From Pseudomonas fluorescens (GTDB taxonomy: Bacteria; Pseudomonadota; Gammaproteobacteria; Pseudomonadales; Pseudomonadaceae), in contig NZ_LACH01000066.1 of assembly GCF_000968015.1 (NCBI RefSeq), positions 1 through 44,563 on the forward strand: a stretch of DNA of 44,563 nt, read 5' to 3'. Below the pieces are notes generated by a model that saw only the letters and a list, made by a program, of their open reading frames with translations, was not told the origin of the DNA and searched no databases. Numbering within the stretch: position 1 is the stretch's first letter; the number at the start of each line of letters is the position of its first letter. The position numbers and the translations under genes were made by a program. Shown here piece by piece: positions 1 to 7,812 of the stretch.

Positions 1-38
1 GGTCTCTACAGTGAGGGGTGGATCTCAAAGACGATCTC

Positions 39-2489
39 TTACTTTCCAGGTGTCAACGTCAACCGCGTCTTCCCATACACCTTGTCAAAGTTCTGCGGCT
101 GCATCGGCAAACTCATGTACTGCCCCTTCAGCCACGGATCAATGCTGTCGAGGTAGTTCGGACTCGCCGGATTACCGGATTGCCCCGTACCGTTCTGCCC
201 CATCAGCGGTTCCGCCTGGCCGAAGTCGACGATAAAGCGCATGGCCGGCGCCAGGGTGGTGTTGAAATCCTGACCCCAGGCGAATGCTGCGGTATTCAGC
301 GTGGTGTGGTCGCCGCCAGCCGCAAGCGGGCCGCGCACCGTCTGGCCACTGGTGTTTTTCCATTCGTAGCGGTGCAGCTTGCCCCATTGCCAGGCTTTGT
401 GATCGCCGCCCAACTGACTGTCGCCCGCGGTGATCGCTGCCGCCAGGCTGCGAGCGAGGATCGCCGGTTTATCTTCTTTCTGCGGCGTGCGAGCGTCATC
501 CCAGAACGGACTGTCCTCACGACCCAGCAGGTGATCGGCCTGGGCCGCGTAGGACAACTTACCGTTGGCGATAAAGGCTTTCCACGCCGGGCTGGTTTCC
601 GGGCCCAGTTCGTCGAGGAAGATTTGCTGGGTGCTTTGCTGCAAGAACAATTCGTAAATCGCTGCATCAGCGGAGGTCGGGCTGAGTTTGCCGTCGAAGG
701 CCATCAGGCGGGTATACGCCTCGCGAGCTTTACCGCGATCCGCTTCAGGCAACGCTTCAATGGCCTTCTTGAGCGGTTGCGACATGCCCGGTGCTTCAAA
801 CATTTTCTTCAGCTTGGCAGCGAAAGTGGTGGTCTGGTCGTATTGCATGGCGATCAGGCTGCGCGTGTCGTGTTTGCCCACACCTGCCAGCTCGGCCAGG
901 CGTTCGCCACGCTCCGGCGCCGACCATGAATTGGACAACTGCATGCCGTAGCCATGGGGAATGACTCGCTGGTTGGCAGTGCCGAGCCAGCCTTGGGCCG
1001 GATCCTGGTCGTAGGGATGGAGCATCGGGTCGGCGTAACCATCCCAATCGTAACGACCTTCCCAGCCCGGCGACGGCAGCAGGCCTTCGCCTTCGCGACG
1101 GTTCGGGAAGCGACCGGTGACTTGCCAGCCGATGTTGCTGGCGTCGGCAAATACCAGGTTCAGCGCGATGGCGCGGATTTCACGGCTGGCGTCCGAGGCT
1201 TTCTCGACGGTCTGGGCGCGGGACAGGTCGAAAAACGCGTCCAGGGTCTTGTCATCGGTGAAGTTCGGCGTCTGCAAGGCCAGGCCGAAACCGTTGGCCA
1301 GCGTCGTGCCTTGGGCACTGTTGAGCAGCGGGCCATGGCGGGTTTCGTACACCACTTCGCGAATCGGCCGCTGGCCTTTGACGAAGTAGGTTTCGTTTCG
1401 CGCGATAGCCGGCTGCCATTTGCCGCCGACCTCGTAGGAAAGACCGTTGCCCTGGCGTTTGATTTTTTCCAGGAACAGGTCCTGGTTGTCGCCCATGACG
1501 GTGGTCATGCTCCACGCCACTTTGCCGTTGAAACCGCCGAGCACCATCGGCAAACCGGCAATGGTTACGCCAGAGGCCTGGTACTTCGGTGTGCGGATCT
1601 GCACGTAACTGAACAGCGACGGCACACCCAGTGGGCCATGACTGTCGCTGGCCAGCAGGCTTTTGCCGCTACGGCTGCGTTGCGGGCCGATCGCCCAGTT
1701 GTTCGACGAGGTGGCGCCCAGCAGATTCAGATCGGACAGTTGGCTCGTGGCTTTGCTGATCTCGGCCAGGCCCGGGATTTGTCCGTTGAGCTTGATGCCC
1801 TGAAGTTTTTCAGCTTCGGCCAGCGGCAGTTTTTCATCGGGAGCGGACGGCGTCAGCCACGGGAGTTTGTCGGTGCTGACGGTCTGGGCCAGCATCAGCG
1901 AGGCAATCTCTTCCGGCAGGTTGGCCGCTTGGCTGAAGTTCAGCAGGCAGAAAATCAGCGCCGAATCTTCCGGCTTCCAGTATTCAGGTTTGTAGCCCGT
2001 GGCCGCGAGGTCCGCTGGCAGCTTGTCGCGATAGCGGAACAGGTAGGCGTTGACGCCGCGGGCATAGACTTCGAAGAAGCGTTTGAGGCGTGGCGAAGAC
2101 GCCTTGTACAGCTCGTCGGCGCTTTTCTTCAAATTGACGGCGCGCATGTAGCGGTCAGCGTCGAGCAGGTCCGAGCCGGACATCTCCGACAAACGGCCCT
2201 GAGCCAACAGGCGCAGGGTGACCATTTGCGTGATGCGGTCGGTGGCGTGCACGTAACCCAGCGTGAACAGTGCGTCGTGGAAGGTATTGCTTTCGATCAA
2301 CGGCATGCCCATGGCATTGCGGCGTACCGAAACGTTTTGCGCCAGGCCCTTGAGCGGCTGTACGCCGGTGGTCGGCGGGAGGGTGTCCTGAGTGTTCCAG
2401 GTCTGACAACCGGTCAGGCTCAAAACACCGGCCACTGCTGCGGCAACGCCGAACCGGGGAAGAAAATGTGTAAGGGCTGGCGAGGCCAT
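39..2489 (-). CDS. quiP: Acyl-homoserine lactone acylase, QuiP type (penicillin acylase family)
   Basis: An Ntn-hydrolase that hydrolyses the amide bond of long-chain N-acyl-homoserine lactones, so it can quench or recycle quorum signals outside the cytoplasm. The 816-residue precursor has an N-terminal signal with a lipobox-like LTGC at Cys28, an alpha-subunit region, then the self-processing site with nucleophile Ser262 in TSSNNWAIGP, which becomes the N-terminus of the beta subunit. The length, the ends of the protein and several internal blocks match P. aeruginosa QuiP from memory (847 aa). The ATG has a good GGAG 7 bases upstream. It is transcribed alone and leftward, and a long palindromic REP separates it from the GST gene. 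Other penicillin-acylase specificities cannot be excluded from sequence alone. Confidence 0.92.
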   Translation of the reverse strand: MASPALTHFLPRFGVAAAVAGVLSLTGCQTWNTQDTLPPTTGVQPLKGLAQNVSVRRNAMGMPLIESNTFHDALFTLGYVHATDRITQMVTLRLLAQGRLSEMSGSDLLDADRYMRAVNLKKSADELYKASSPRLKRFFEVYARGVNAYLFRYRDKLPADLAATGYKPEYWKPEDSALIFCLLNFSQAANLPEEIASLMLAQTVSTDKLPWLTPSAPDEKLPLAEAEKLQGIKLNGQIPGLAEISKATSQLSDLNLLGATSSNNWAIGPQRSRSGKSLLASDSHGPLGVPSLFSYVQIRTPKYQASGVTIAGLPMVLGGFNGKVAWSMTTVMGDNQDLFLEKIKRQGNGLSYEVGGKWQPAIARNETYFVKGQRPIREVVYETRHGPLLNSAQGTTLANGFGLALQTPNFTDDKTLDAFFDLSRAQTVEKASDASREIRAIALNLVFADASNIGWQVTGRFPNRREGEGLLPSPGWEGRYDWDGYADPMLHPYDQDPAQGWLGTANQRVIPHGYGMQLSNSWSAPERGERLAELAGVGKHDTRSLIAMQYDQTTTFAAKLKKMFEAPGMSQPLKKAIEALPEADRGKAREAYTRLMAFDGKLSPTSADAAIYELFLQQSTQQIFLDELGPETSPAWKAFIANGKLSYAAQADHLLGREDSPFWDDARTPQKEDKPAILARSLAAAITAGDSQLGGDHKAWQWGKLHRYEWKNTSGQTVRGPLAAGGDHTTLNTAAFAWGQDFNTTLAPAMRFIVDFGQAEPLMGQNGTGQSGNPASPNYLDSIDPWLKGQYMSLPMQPQNFDKVYGKTRLTLTPGK

Positions 2490-2597
2490 GGCAAAGCTCC
2501 TGCGGGGGGTAGCGTCATTAAAGGCGCTACGTTAGTGAGCAGGAGGTGGCCGCGCAAGCGGGGTGTCAGGTTATTTCAGGAATTGTCTGCCAAACGC

Positions 2598-2688
2598 AAA
2601 AGATCGCAGCCTCGTTTCACTCGACAGCTCCTACAGGGAATGCAAAACCGTGTAGGAGCTGTCGAGTGAAACGAGGCTGCGATCTTTT
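2598..2688. repeat. REPIN, family B (GATCTTTT type), perfect inverted repeat
   Basis: Two 38-base arms, 2598-2635 and 2651-2688, are exact reverse complements around a 15-base spacer. The arms run from AAAAGATCGCAG to CAGCTCCTACA. The same core recurs at 25407-25491 and 43442-43535. It lies between quiP and the GST gene, both leftward, and may also end transcription. Confidence 0.9.
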
Positions 2689-2697
2689 GATCTTCCA

Positions 2698-3342
2698 TCA
2701 GGATTTAGGCGGATTGACCTTGGCCGCGAGGGCATACGCCTTCACCGTCGCCGGACGGCTCTGGATGTGGTTGAACCAGCGCAGCACGTTGGGGAAGTCT
2801 TCCAGGTTCTGGCTCTGCCACTTGTGGGAAACGATCCATGGGTAGATCGCCATGTCGGCAATGCTGTATTCGCTGCCGGCGACGAAGTCTTTATCGGCCA
2901 ACTGCTTGTCGAGTACCCCGTAGAGGCGGGCGGTTTCGTCGATGTAGCGCTTGATCGCGTAGGGGATTTTCTCTGGCGCGAACTGGCTGAAGTGATGATT
3001 CTGCCCGGCCATCGGCCCGAGGCCACCCATCTGCCAGAACAACCATTGCAGCGCTTGCTGGCGACCACGCAGGTCTTTGGGCAGGAACTTGCCGGTTTTC
3101 TCTGCCAGGTACAGCAAAATCGCCCCGGACTCGAACAGTGATAAAGGCTCGCCGCCATCGACTGGCTCGAGATCGACGATGGCCGGGATTCTGTTGTTCG
3201 GGGAGATTTTTAGAAAGTGAGGCTGGAACTGCTCATTCTGGCTGATGTTGATTGGATACACGTTGTACGGCAGGCCGGCTTCTTCCAGGAATATCGAGAT
3301 TTTGTGGCCGTTGGGGGTGGTCCAGTAATACAGGTCGATCAT
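2698..3342 (-). CDS. YfcG/YghU-like glutathione S-transferase (disulfide-bond oxidoreductase type)
   Basis: A cytoplasmic GST-fold protein of 214 residues. The N-terminal thioredoxin-like domain begins MIDLYYWTTPNGHK and carries ISPNNRIPAIVD and the glutathione-binding PLSLFESGAILLYLAEK. The C-terminal helical domain contains LQWLFWQMGGLGPM and GQNHHF, all closely matching E. coli YfcG as remembered. Nu-class members bind two glutathiones and reduce disulfides rather than conjugate substrates, so that is the expected activity. I chose ATG at 3342 because GGAG sits 6 bases upstream; a TTG at 3354 would add only four residues and has no ribosome site. It stands alone and diverges from the isochorismatase-like gene. 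Confidence 0.9.
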   Translation of the reverse strand: MIDLYYWTTPNGHKISIFLEEAGLPYNVYPINISQNEQFQPHFLKISPNNRIPAIVDLEPVDGGEPLSLFESGAILLYLAEKTGKFLPKDLRGRQQALQWLFWQMGGLGPMAGQNHHFSQFAPEKIPYAIKRYIDETARLYGVLDKQLADKDFVAGSEYSIADMAIYPWIVSHKWQSQNLEDFPNVLRWFNHIQSRPATVKAYALAAKVNPPKS

Positions 3343-3473
3343 GGAGTACTCCAAATCAAAAGATGTCGTTACTTGCGGACAGCAAACGCCGGCATCAGGT
3401 CGTCCTGTTTGCGTTCGATAGCTTGCCTGTAGGAACAGGTGATGCTGAAGTGCGGGGAATTCAATGACCTCGC

Positions 3474-4046
3474 ATGAGAAAAACCGGCATGGAGCTCAAA
3501 ACAAACGCGGCGCTGATCATCATCGATCAACAAAAAGGCATCCTGCACCCCAAACTCGGTCGCCGAAATAATCTTCAGGCCGAGCAGCGAATCCTCGATT
3601 TGTTAGCGCATTGGCGTCGTACCGGGCGACCGATCATTCATGTACAGCACCTGTCCCGTTCACCTGACTCAGTGTTCTGGCCGCAGCAATCAGGGGTGGA
3701 ATTTCAGGAGCGGTTTCAGCCACAGACCGGTGAGCAGCTGATTCAAAAACAGGTGCCGGATGCGTTTTGTGCGACGGGGCTTGAGAAAAGTTTGCGAGAG
3801 GCGGGGATCGTTCAGTTGGTCATCGTTGGCGTAGCGACTAACAATTCGGTGGAATCCACGGCGCGAACGGCCGGTAATCTGGGGTTTGATGCGTGGGTGG
3901 CGGAGGATGCGTGTTTCACCTTCGACAAGACTGACTACTTTGGTAAAGCTCATTCAGCCGAGGAAGTACATGCGATGTCGCTAGGAAATTTGCACGGGGA
4001 ATATGCGACGGTCGTCAGCACTGCGCAGATTTTGAAGGCTGACTGA
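3474..4046 (+). CDS. Isochorismatase-like hydrolase with Ser at the usual catalytic Cys
   Basis: A 190-residue protein of the isochorismatase/cysteine hydrolase fold. The aspartate (Asp18 in IIIDQQ) and lysine (Lys92 in QKQVPDAF) of the usual Asp-Lys-Cys triad are present. At the nucleophile position the motif reads GVATNNSVESTAR, giving Ser125 where nicotinamidase-like members have Cys. The family hydrolyses small amides or enol ethers; the substrate here is unknown. Neither the ATG at 3474 nor the in-frame ATG at 3489 has a convincing Shine-Dalgarno, so the first five residues are uncertain. It diverges from the GST gene with a 131-base gap that must hold both promoters. The Ser variant may be a natural subgroup rather than an inactive enzyme. 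Confidence 0.85.
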   Translation: MRKTGMELKTNAALIIIDQQKGILHPKLGRRNNLQAEQRILDLLAHWRRTGRPIIHVQHLSRSPDSVFWPQQSGVEFQERFQPQTGEQLIQKQVPDAFCATGLEKSLREAGIVQLVIVGVATNNSVESTARTAGNLGFDAWVAEDACFTFDKTDYFGKAHSAEEVHAMSLGNLHGEYATVVSTAQILKAD

Positions 4047-4051
4047 AAACC

Positions 4052-4140
4052 TGTGGGAGCGAGCTTGCTCGCGATAGCGGTCTAACTGACAACGCGATAC
4101 TGAATGTGCCGACGCCATCGCGAGCAAGCTCACTCCCACA
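4052..4140. repeat. REPIN, family A (TGTGGGAGCGAGC type)
   Basis: Inverted pair of REP cores: TGTGGGAGCGAGCTTGCTC at the left end and its near complement ending CACTCCCACA at the right, separated by a spacer unlike other copies. It lies just after the isochorismatase-like stop codon. Confidence 0.9.
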
Positions 4141-4184
4141 AGGGATTTGCAGTGGCCGCATAATTGGGCCTGGTGCAGTTCAAA

Positions 4185-4212
4185 TGTGGGAGCGAGCCTG
4201 CTCGCGAAGGCG
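4185..4212 (+). repeat. Single REP, family A
   Basis: One unpaired copy of the TGTGGGAGCGAGCCTGCTCG core followed by CGAAGGCG. It is 44 bases from the preceding REPIN and directly before the 3' end of the leftward SEC-C gene. Confidence 0.85.
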
Positions 4213-4246
4213 ATTCAACCGGCGAAGAAGCTCTTCGCCCGAAGCA

Positions 4247-4456
4247 TCAAGCGCCGTGGCACTTCTTGAATTTCTTGCCGTTGCCGCAGGGGCAAGGGTC
4301 GTTGCGGCCGACGTCTTTCAGGGCGTTGCGCACCGGTTCCTGGTGGGCGTGGCCGCAGTTCGGGCCGTGGACATGGCCATGGTCGTGATCATGGTGGTCG
4401 TGATGGTCATGATCGTGGTTGCAGTCAGGGCCATGGACATGGGGTTGCTGGGTCAT
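4247..4456 (-). CDS. His-rich SEC-C motif mini-protein
   Basis: A 69-residue cytoplasmic protein. The N-terminal half is an His/Asp-rich stretch with two copies of an HVHGPxC(N/G)H unit (residues 6-14 and 28-36) around an HDHDHHDHHDHDHGH run. The C-terminal half is a SEC-C zinc-binding motif, NDPCPCGNGKKFKKCHG, as found at the end of SecA. The SEC-C Cys/His set should bind one zinc, and the His tract could hold further Zn, Ni or Co. Its ATG overlaps the stop of the lipoprotein gene by 4 bases, so the two are probably translationally coupled as the last genes of the ychJ operon. The precise role is unknown; metal storage or delivery is an inference. Confidence 0.85.
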   Translation of the reverse strand: MTQQPHVHGPDCNHDHDHHDHHDHDHGHVHGPNCGHAHQEPVRNALKDVGRNDPCPCGNGKKFKKCHGA

Positions 4457-4947
4457 CGGTTTTGCTCCGGAATTAAATCGGCGGGGATTATCACGCCATT
4501 GCGCGCCAGGTGCACGTAGTGCGCGATGAATAAACCGGTTTCCAGTTCACCTTCCAGACGATAGGGAATGGGCTGGTCGGGTTTTTTCAGCAGTTTCACC
4601 AGATCCCGCACCTTGGGCCACAGGTTGGTGCGGATCGGCACTTTGAAGTAGGCACTGCGTTTGGGGCCGACGGTGAACCAGTGTTCGTGCTCACCTTCTG
4701 TCAGCAGCATCTCGCCCAAGTGAATGCGGTACTCGATGCCCCGCACCGTCAGGTCACTGTCGTTGGGGTTGTCGATGCGAAAGTGCAGCAGGAATCGTTG
4801 CTGCATCAGTTTAGCCTGGACGACTTCGACCTTGACCAGATGCACCTGCGGTTCCGGTTCATCGTCGCCGAACCAGGACGCGCAGCCCCCGAGCCCCAGA
4901 AACAGGAGCAGGGTGAGGGTTTGAAAGACGCGCCGCTGACTGAGCAT
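4453..4947 (-). CDS. LEA14-like (LEA type 2) lipoprotein
   Basis: A 164-residue predicted lipoprotein. The signal peptide ends with LGLGGC, giving lipidated Cys22. The mature part resembles a single LEA type 2 (WHy) beta-sandwich: alternating strands, the FRIDNPNDSDLTVRGIEY segment typical of the fold, and a charged C-terminus. Such domains occur in desiccation and stress proteins and in bacterial envelope lipoproteins; no enzymatic role is expected. It sits 44 bases downstream of ychJ and overlaps the SEC-C gene by 4 bases. The lipobox is clear; the LEA assignment rests on the Asn-Pro-Asn motif and the overall pattern. Confidence 0.82.
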   Translation of the reverse strand: MLSQRRVFQTLTLLLFLGLGGCASWFGDDEPEPQVHLVKVEVVQAKLMQQRFLLHFRIDNPNDSDLTVRGIEYRIHLGEMLLTEGEHEHWFTVGPKRSAYFKVPIRTNLWPKVRDLVKLLKKPDQPIPYRLEGELETGLFIAHYVHLARNGVIIPADLIPEQNR

Positions 4948-4991
4948 GGAGTGACTCCTTTTGATGCCCAGTCTAGTCGCTTGCGATTACC

Positions 4992-5468
4992 TCAACTGCT
5001 GAAATAACCCGCACAACACTTCTTGAACTTCTGCCCACTGGCGCAAGGGCATGCATCATTGCGTCCGGCCTTGAGTTGTACGGTGGGGTCGATGAAATAC
5101 CAGCGGCCGGCGTTCTGCACGAACGACGAGCGCTCGCGGTGGCTGTGTTCACCGCTGCCGTCGTGCCAGCGCGCGGTAAAGGTCACGAAGGCATGTTCCG
5201 GCTGACCGCCCAAAACCTCGGAGCTTTCCACTTCGAGGCCCAGCCAGGTGCTTTGGGCGCTCCAGTCGCTGATGGACTGTCGATCCAGGCCTGCCTGTTG
5301 TGCGGGCAGGGTGGTCGCCACCAGATAGTCGATCAGCCCCAGTACGTAGGCGCTGTAGCGCGAACGCATCAAGGCTTCGGCACACGGCGCCGGATGGCCG
5401 GCATGGTAATGACCGCAGCAGGCATCAAGCGGGGTGCCGCTACCGCAGGGGCAAATGGATGTACTCAT
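4992..5468 (-). CDS. ychJ: YchJ family protein (UPF0225) with two SEC-C motifs
   Basis: A 158-residue protein of the YchJ family, function unknown. It starts MSTSICPCGSG with an N-terminal SEC-C motif (CPCGSGTPLDACCG) and ends with a second one (NDACPCASGQKFKKCC). Between them is the NTF2-like middle domain with ALMRSRYSAYVLGLIDYL and SSFVQNAGRWYFIDPT. Two zinc sites are therefore expected. The reading frame is open for 31 codons further upstream, but these lie inside the DUF6231 gene and lack family similarity; ATG at 5468 is preceded by GGTGG. The start lies 4 bases after the DUF6231 stop, so the genes are in one operon. Confidence 0.92.
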   Translation of the reverse strand: MSTSICPCGSGTPLDACCGHYHAGHPAPCAEALMRSRYSAYVLGLIDYLVATTLPAQQAGLDRQSISDWSAQSTWLGLEVESSEVLGGQPEHAFVTFTARWHDGSGEHSHRERSSFVQNAGRWYFIDPTVQLKAGRNDACPCASGQKFKKCCAGYFSS

Positions 5469-5472
5469 TGCG

Positions 5473-5970
5473 TTACCACCAATATTTCCCGAAGTTTTCC
5501 GGATTGGCCCAGAACCGTGAGTTGAGCCAGTCGGGGACTTGTTTGTAGTCAAGCAAATCATAGGTGAACAGGGTCAGCACTTGATCGTCGCGCTGGAAGC
5601 GTTCGCTGGCTTGCAGGGCCAGGGAGAAAAAATCGGTTTCCTGCCAGCCGCTGGCCGGCAAGTCCGCCAGCACCGCGATGCGACTGGCGTTGAGGTTGCG
5701 GATCCCGCCAAGCAGGTTCAGGCCATCGCGTTTGGGCAAGTGTTCGAGGCAATCGACCACCAGCGCCAGGTCAAACCGGCGCGCCGCCAGTTCGGCCGGC
5801 AACGCCCCGGGTGCCGCATGGGCCACACAAGTGTCCGGGTGCGCCAACTTGAAGGCTTCCAGCGCGGGGAACTCGCTGGCGCCAATCAGCAACAGGCGCG
5901 CGGGGGCGTAAAGATCAAGCAAAGCGGCCAACGCCTGCTGGGGCGTGCGCGAAGAAATACCTGCAATCAT
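5473..5970 (-). CDS. DUF6231 protein, methyltransferase-like fold
   Basis: A 165-residue protein matching, from memory, the Pseudomonas DUF6231 family. It looks like a short class I SAM-methyltransferase core: an N-terminal helix, a strand-loop LLLIGASEF in place of the usual glycine-rich motif I, and FDLALVVDCLEHLPK resembling the strand 4 region. The glycine loop is degenerate, so activity is doubtful. The C-terminus is aromatic and ends FGKYWW. It is the first gene of a leftward operon with ychJ, the LEA-like lipoprotein and the SEC-C mini-protein. Function unknown. Confidence 0.75.
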   Translation of the reverse strand: MIAGISSRTPQQALAALLDLYAPARLLLIGASEFPALEAFKLAHPDTCVAHAAPGALPAELAARRFDLALVVDCLEHLPKRDGLNLLGGIRNLNASRIAVLADLPASGWQETDFFSLALQASERFQRDDQVLTLFTYDLLDYKQVPDWLNSRFWANPENFGKYWW

Positions 5971-6107
5971 CGAAGATCCTCAATCAGAGCTGCCAAGACT
6001 AGCCTGCTCAAAGGGCCGGGCCTAGAGGTGGTTTGTGCCAAAAGCGTCGATCTACTGTGAACACGGGACAAAACTGCAATGGCCTATTGCTGGCGGAGAT
6101 TAAAACT

Positions 6108-6161
6108 CGGGTCTTTACTACCTGAATCGGTTCTAAGCCGATCCCCTCAGGAGAAAACTAG
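6108..6161 (+). promoter_or_regulatory. Structured 54-nt leader of first OmpA gene, SD in hairpin
   Basis: Begins CGGGTCTTTACT (6108-6119). CCTGAATCGG (6121-6130) can pair with CCGAT (6138-6142) and TCAGG (6147-6151), which places the AGGAG ribosome site (6149-6153) partly inside the stem. The leader of the next OmpA gene has the same box, the same length and a similar fold with different bases. Confidence 0.6.
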
Positions 6162-6857
6162 ATGAGCATAGTTCGCACAGCATTACCCTTGGTTCTGCTA
6201 ACCAGTGTGTTGACTGGTTGCGCAGGTTTGCAGAAAACCGACTGGCCGACCTGTGCGGCGGTTGGTGGTGTCGTGGGTGCAGGTCTCGGCGCGACCGAGA
6301 GCTCGGCATGGGCGGGGTATGGCGCGCTGCTCGTCGGCGGCACGGCTGCGGCCTATTGCTGGGTTCACGGTGATGGCGACGAAGACGGCGATGGCGTGCC
6401 GGATAGCCGCGACAAGTGCCCGGGTACACCTAGAGGCGTACGCGTCGATGCCGATGGTTGCCCTCCACCGGTGCCTGCGCCAGTGGTCGAAGAAGCGGCT
6501 GTGGTTAAAGAAGAAGTCATCGTCATTCGCGATGTTCACTTCCAGTTCGACAAAGCCACACTGACCCCTGCCGACAAAGTGGTACTCGATAAAATCGCCA
6601 CTCGCTTGAAAGGGGAAGCGCCTAACGCCCAACTGACTGTAACCGGTCACACCGACAGCGTGGGCAGCGATACCTATAACCAGAAACTGTCGGATCGTCG
6701 TGCACACTCGGTGGTTGAATATCTGATTTCCCAAGGTGTACCCCGTAGCGAATTCGTGTCTGTTACCGGTGCCGGTGAAAGCCAACCGGTTGCCGATAAC
6801 AAAACCGCTGACGGCCGCTCGATGAACCGTCGCACGGAAATCAAAATCAACCGCTAA
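6162..6857 (+). CDS. OmpA-like peptidoglycan-binding lipoprotein (tandem copy 1)
   Basis: A 231-residue outer-membrane lipoprotein. The signal peptide ends SVLTGC, giving Cys20. A Gly/Ala-rich zipper segment (residues 35-67) may contact the membrane. Next comes an acidic DGDEDGDGVPDSRDKCP loop of the thrombospondin type-3/OmpA calcium-binding type, a Pro/Val linker, and a C-terminal OmpA domain from about residue 120. That domain has HFQFDKATL, GHTDSVGSDTYNQKLSDRRA and SMNRRTEIKI; the conserved Asp and Arg should bind diaminopimelate in peptidoglycan. It probably tethers the outer membrane to the wall. Its neighbour at 6948 is a paralogue with the same layout, so this is a tandem duplication. 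The SD lies in a hairpin. Confidence 0.9.
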   Translation: MSIVRTALPLVLLTSVLTGCAGLQKTDWPTCAAVGGVVGAGLGATESSAWAGYGALLVGGTAAAYCWVHGDGDEDGDGVPDSRDKCPGTPRGVRVDADGCPPPVPAPVVEEAAVVKEEVIVIRDVHFQFDKATLTPADKVVLDKIATRLKGEAPNAQLTVTGHTDSVGSDTYNQKLSDRRAHSVVEYLISQGVPRSEFVSVTGAGESQPVADNKTADGRSMNRRTEIKINR

Positions 6858-6893
6858 ACCCCTCGTACTCCGCGGCTTGTGCAGTCGCGGATG

Positions 6894-6947
6894 CGGGTCT
6901 TTACTCCTGTGTGACCGGCATTGGCCGGTAACACAGGAGCTTTCACC
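6894..6947 (+). promoter_or_regulatory. Structured 54-nt leader of second OmpA gene, SD in hairpin
   Basis: The same CGGGTCTTTACT box (6894-6905) lies exactly 54 bases before the ATG. CTCCTGTGT (6904-6912) pairs fully with ACACAGGAG (6931-6939), which contains the ribosome site, and ACCGG (6914-6918) pairs with CCGGT (6925-6929). This is a 14-bp stem with one mismatch and a 6-base loop. Confidence 0.65.
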
Positions 6948-7664
6948 ATGAGTGTTTTCACACGGACCGTCTTGCCGGTTGTGCTGCTGGGCAGCCTGTT
7001 GACCGGTTGCGCTACTCACAGCGATGGCACTGCCCCCCTCAATCAACGAACCTGGCCAATCTGCAGCGTTATCGGCGGCCTGGTCGGTGGCGGTCTGGGC
7101 GCTCTCGAAAGTGGCGGTTGGGCGGCCGGTGGGGCGGCGCTTGGTATCTTGACCGGTGGCTTGATCTGTTACGCCCAGGATGGCGACGAAGACGGCGATG
7201 GTGTTTTCGATCGACGCGATCGCTGCCCAGATACGCCGGCCAATACCCCCGTCGAACATCATGGTTGCCCATTGCCGCAGTACCCGGCCAGAGTGAAACC
7301 TGAACCTGTGCAATCGGAGGTCATCACCCTGAGCGACGCGGGCGACGTACTGTTTGCCTTCAACCAATCCGAACTGACCCCTGCCGCGCAGAGCAAGCTG
7401 GATTCGCTGATGCCCAAACTGCAAAGCGACGATGTGGTGAGCATCAAGGTGATCGGTCATACCGACAGCATCGGCTCGGACACCTATAACCAGGCACTCT
7501 CGGAGCGTCGCGCCAGCAGCGTGGCGGCCTACCTGTTGAGTCAGGGCGTGGCACCGAACAAGCTCACCAGCGAGGGCAAGGGCCAAAGTCAGCCAGTGGC
7601 CGATAACGAAACGGAAGAAGGACGGGCGAAAAACCGTCGGGTGGAGTTGCACGTCAATCGCTGA
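6948..7664 (+). CDS. OmpA-like peptidoglycan-binding lipoprotein (tandem copy 2)
   Basis: A 238-residue paralogue of the preceding gene. The signal peptide ends GSLLTGC (Cys21). Then come a glycine-zipper-like stretch (GGLVGGGLGALESGGW), the calcium-loop segment DGDEDGDGVFDRRDRCPDTP, a linker and a C-terminal OmpA domain with FAFNQSELTP, GHTDSIGSDTYNQALSERRA and KNRRVELHV. The ATG at 6948 is chosen because AGGAG is 8 bases upstream; an in-frame start 27 bases earlier lies inside the leader hairpin. It is probably expressed with copy 1 but has its own structured leader, so translation may be set separately. Confidence 0.9.
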   Translation: MSVFTRTVLPVVLLGSLLTGCATHSDGTAPLNQRTWPICSVIGGLVGGGLGALESGGWAAGGAALGILTGGLICYAQDGDEDGDGVFDRRDRCPDTPANTPVEHHGCPLPQYPARVKPEPVQSEVITLSDAGDVLFAFNQSELTPAAQSKLDSLMPKLQSDDVVSIKVIGHTDSIGSDTYNQALSERRASSVAAYLLSQGVAPNKLTSEGKGQSQPVADNETEEGRAKNRRVELHVNR

Positions 7665-7812
7665 GCCACGTGATAGAGCCGTCGGACGACAATTAATATC
7701 GGTTCGGCGGCCATTCGGCGGTCTTCACGAAGAATTTTCCGTTGCCCTCTGGCTTATCCCGCGTGGAAGCCGTTACTGTGCGCGCAAAGAATAATTCTCA
7801 GCGGGGGAGCGT

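Noticed and set aside
18..929. 303-codon open frame on the plus strand
   Set aside because: It is antisense to quiP, which has a full domain match; GC-rich DNA often leaves such frames open.
4052..4212. Possible CRISPR array from spaced similar repeats
   Set aside because: The copies are inverted REP pairs with irregular spacing, not direct repeats with uniform spacers.
6198..7652. 484-codon open frame on the minus strand
   Set aside because: It spans both OmpA genes in antisense and mirrors their repeats; no domain is recognisable.
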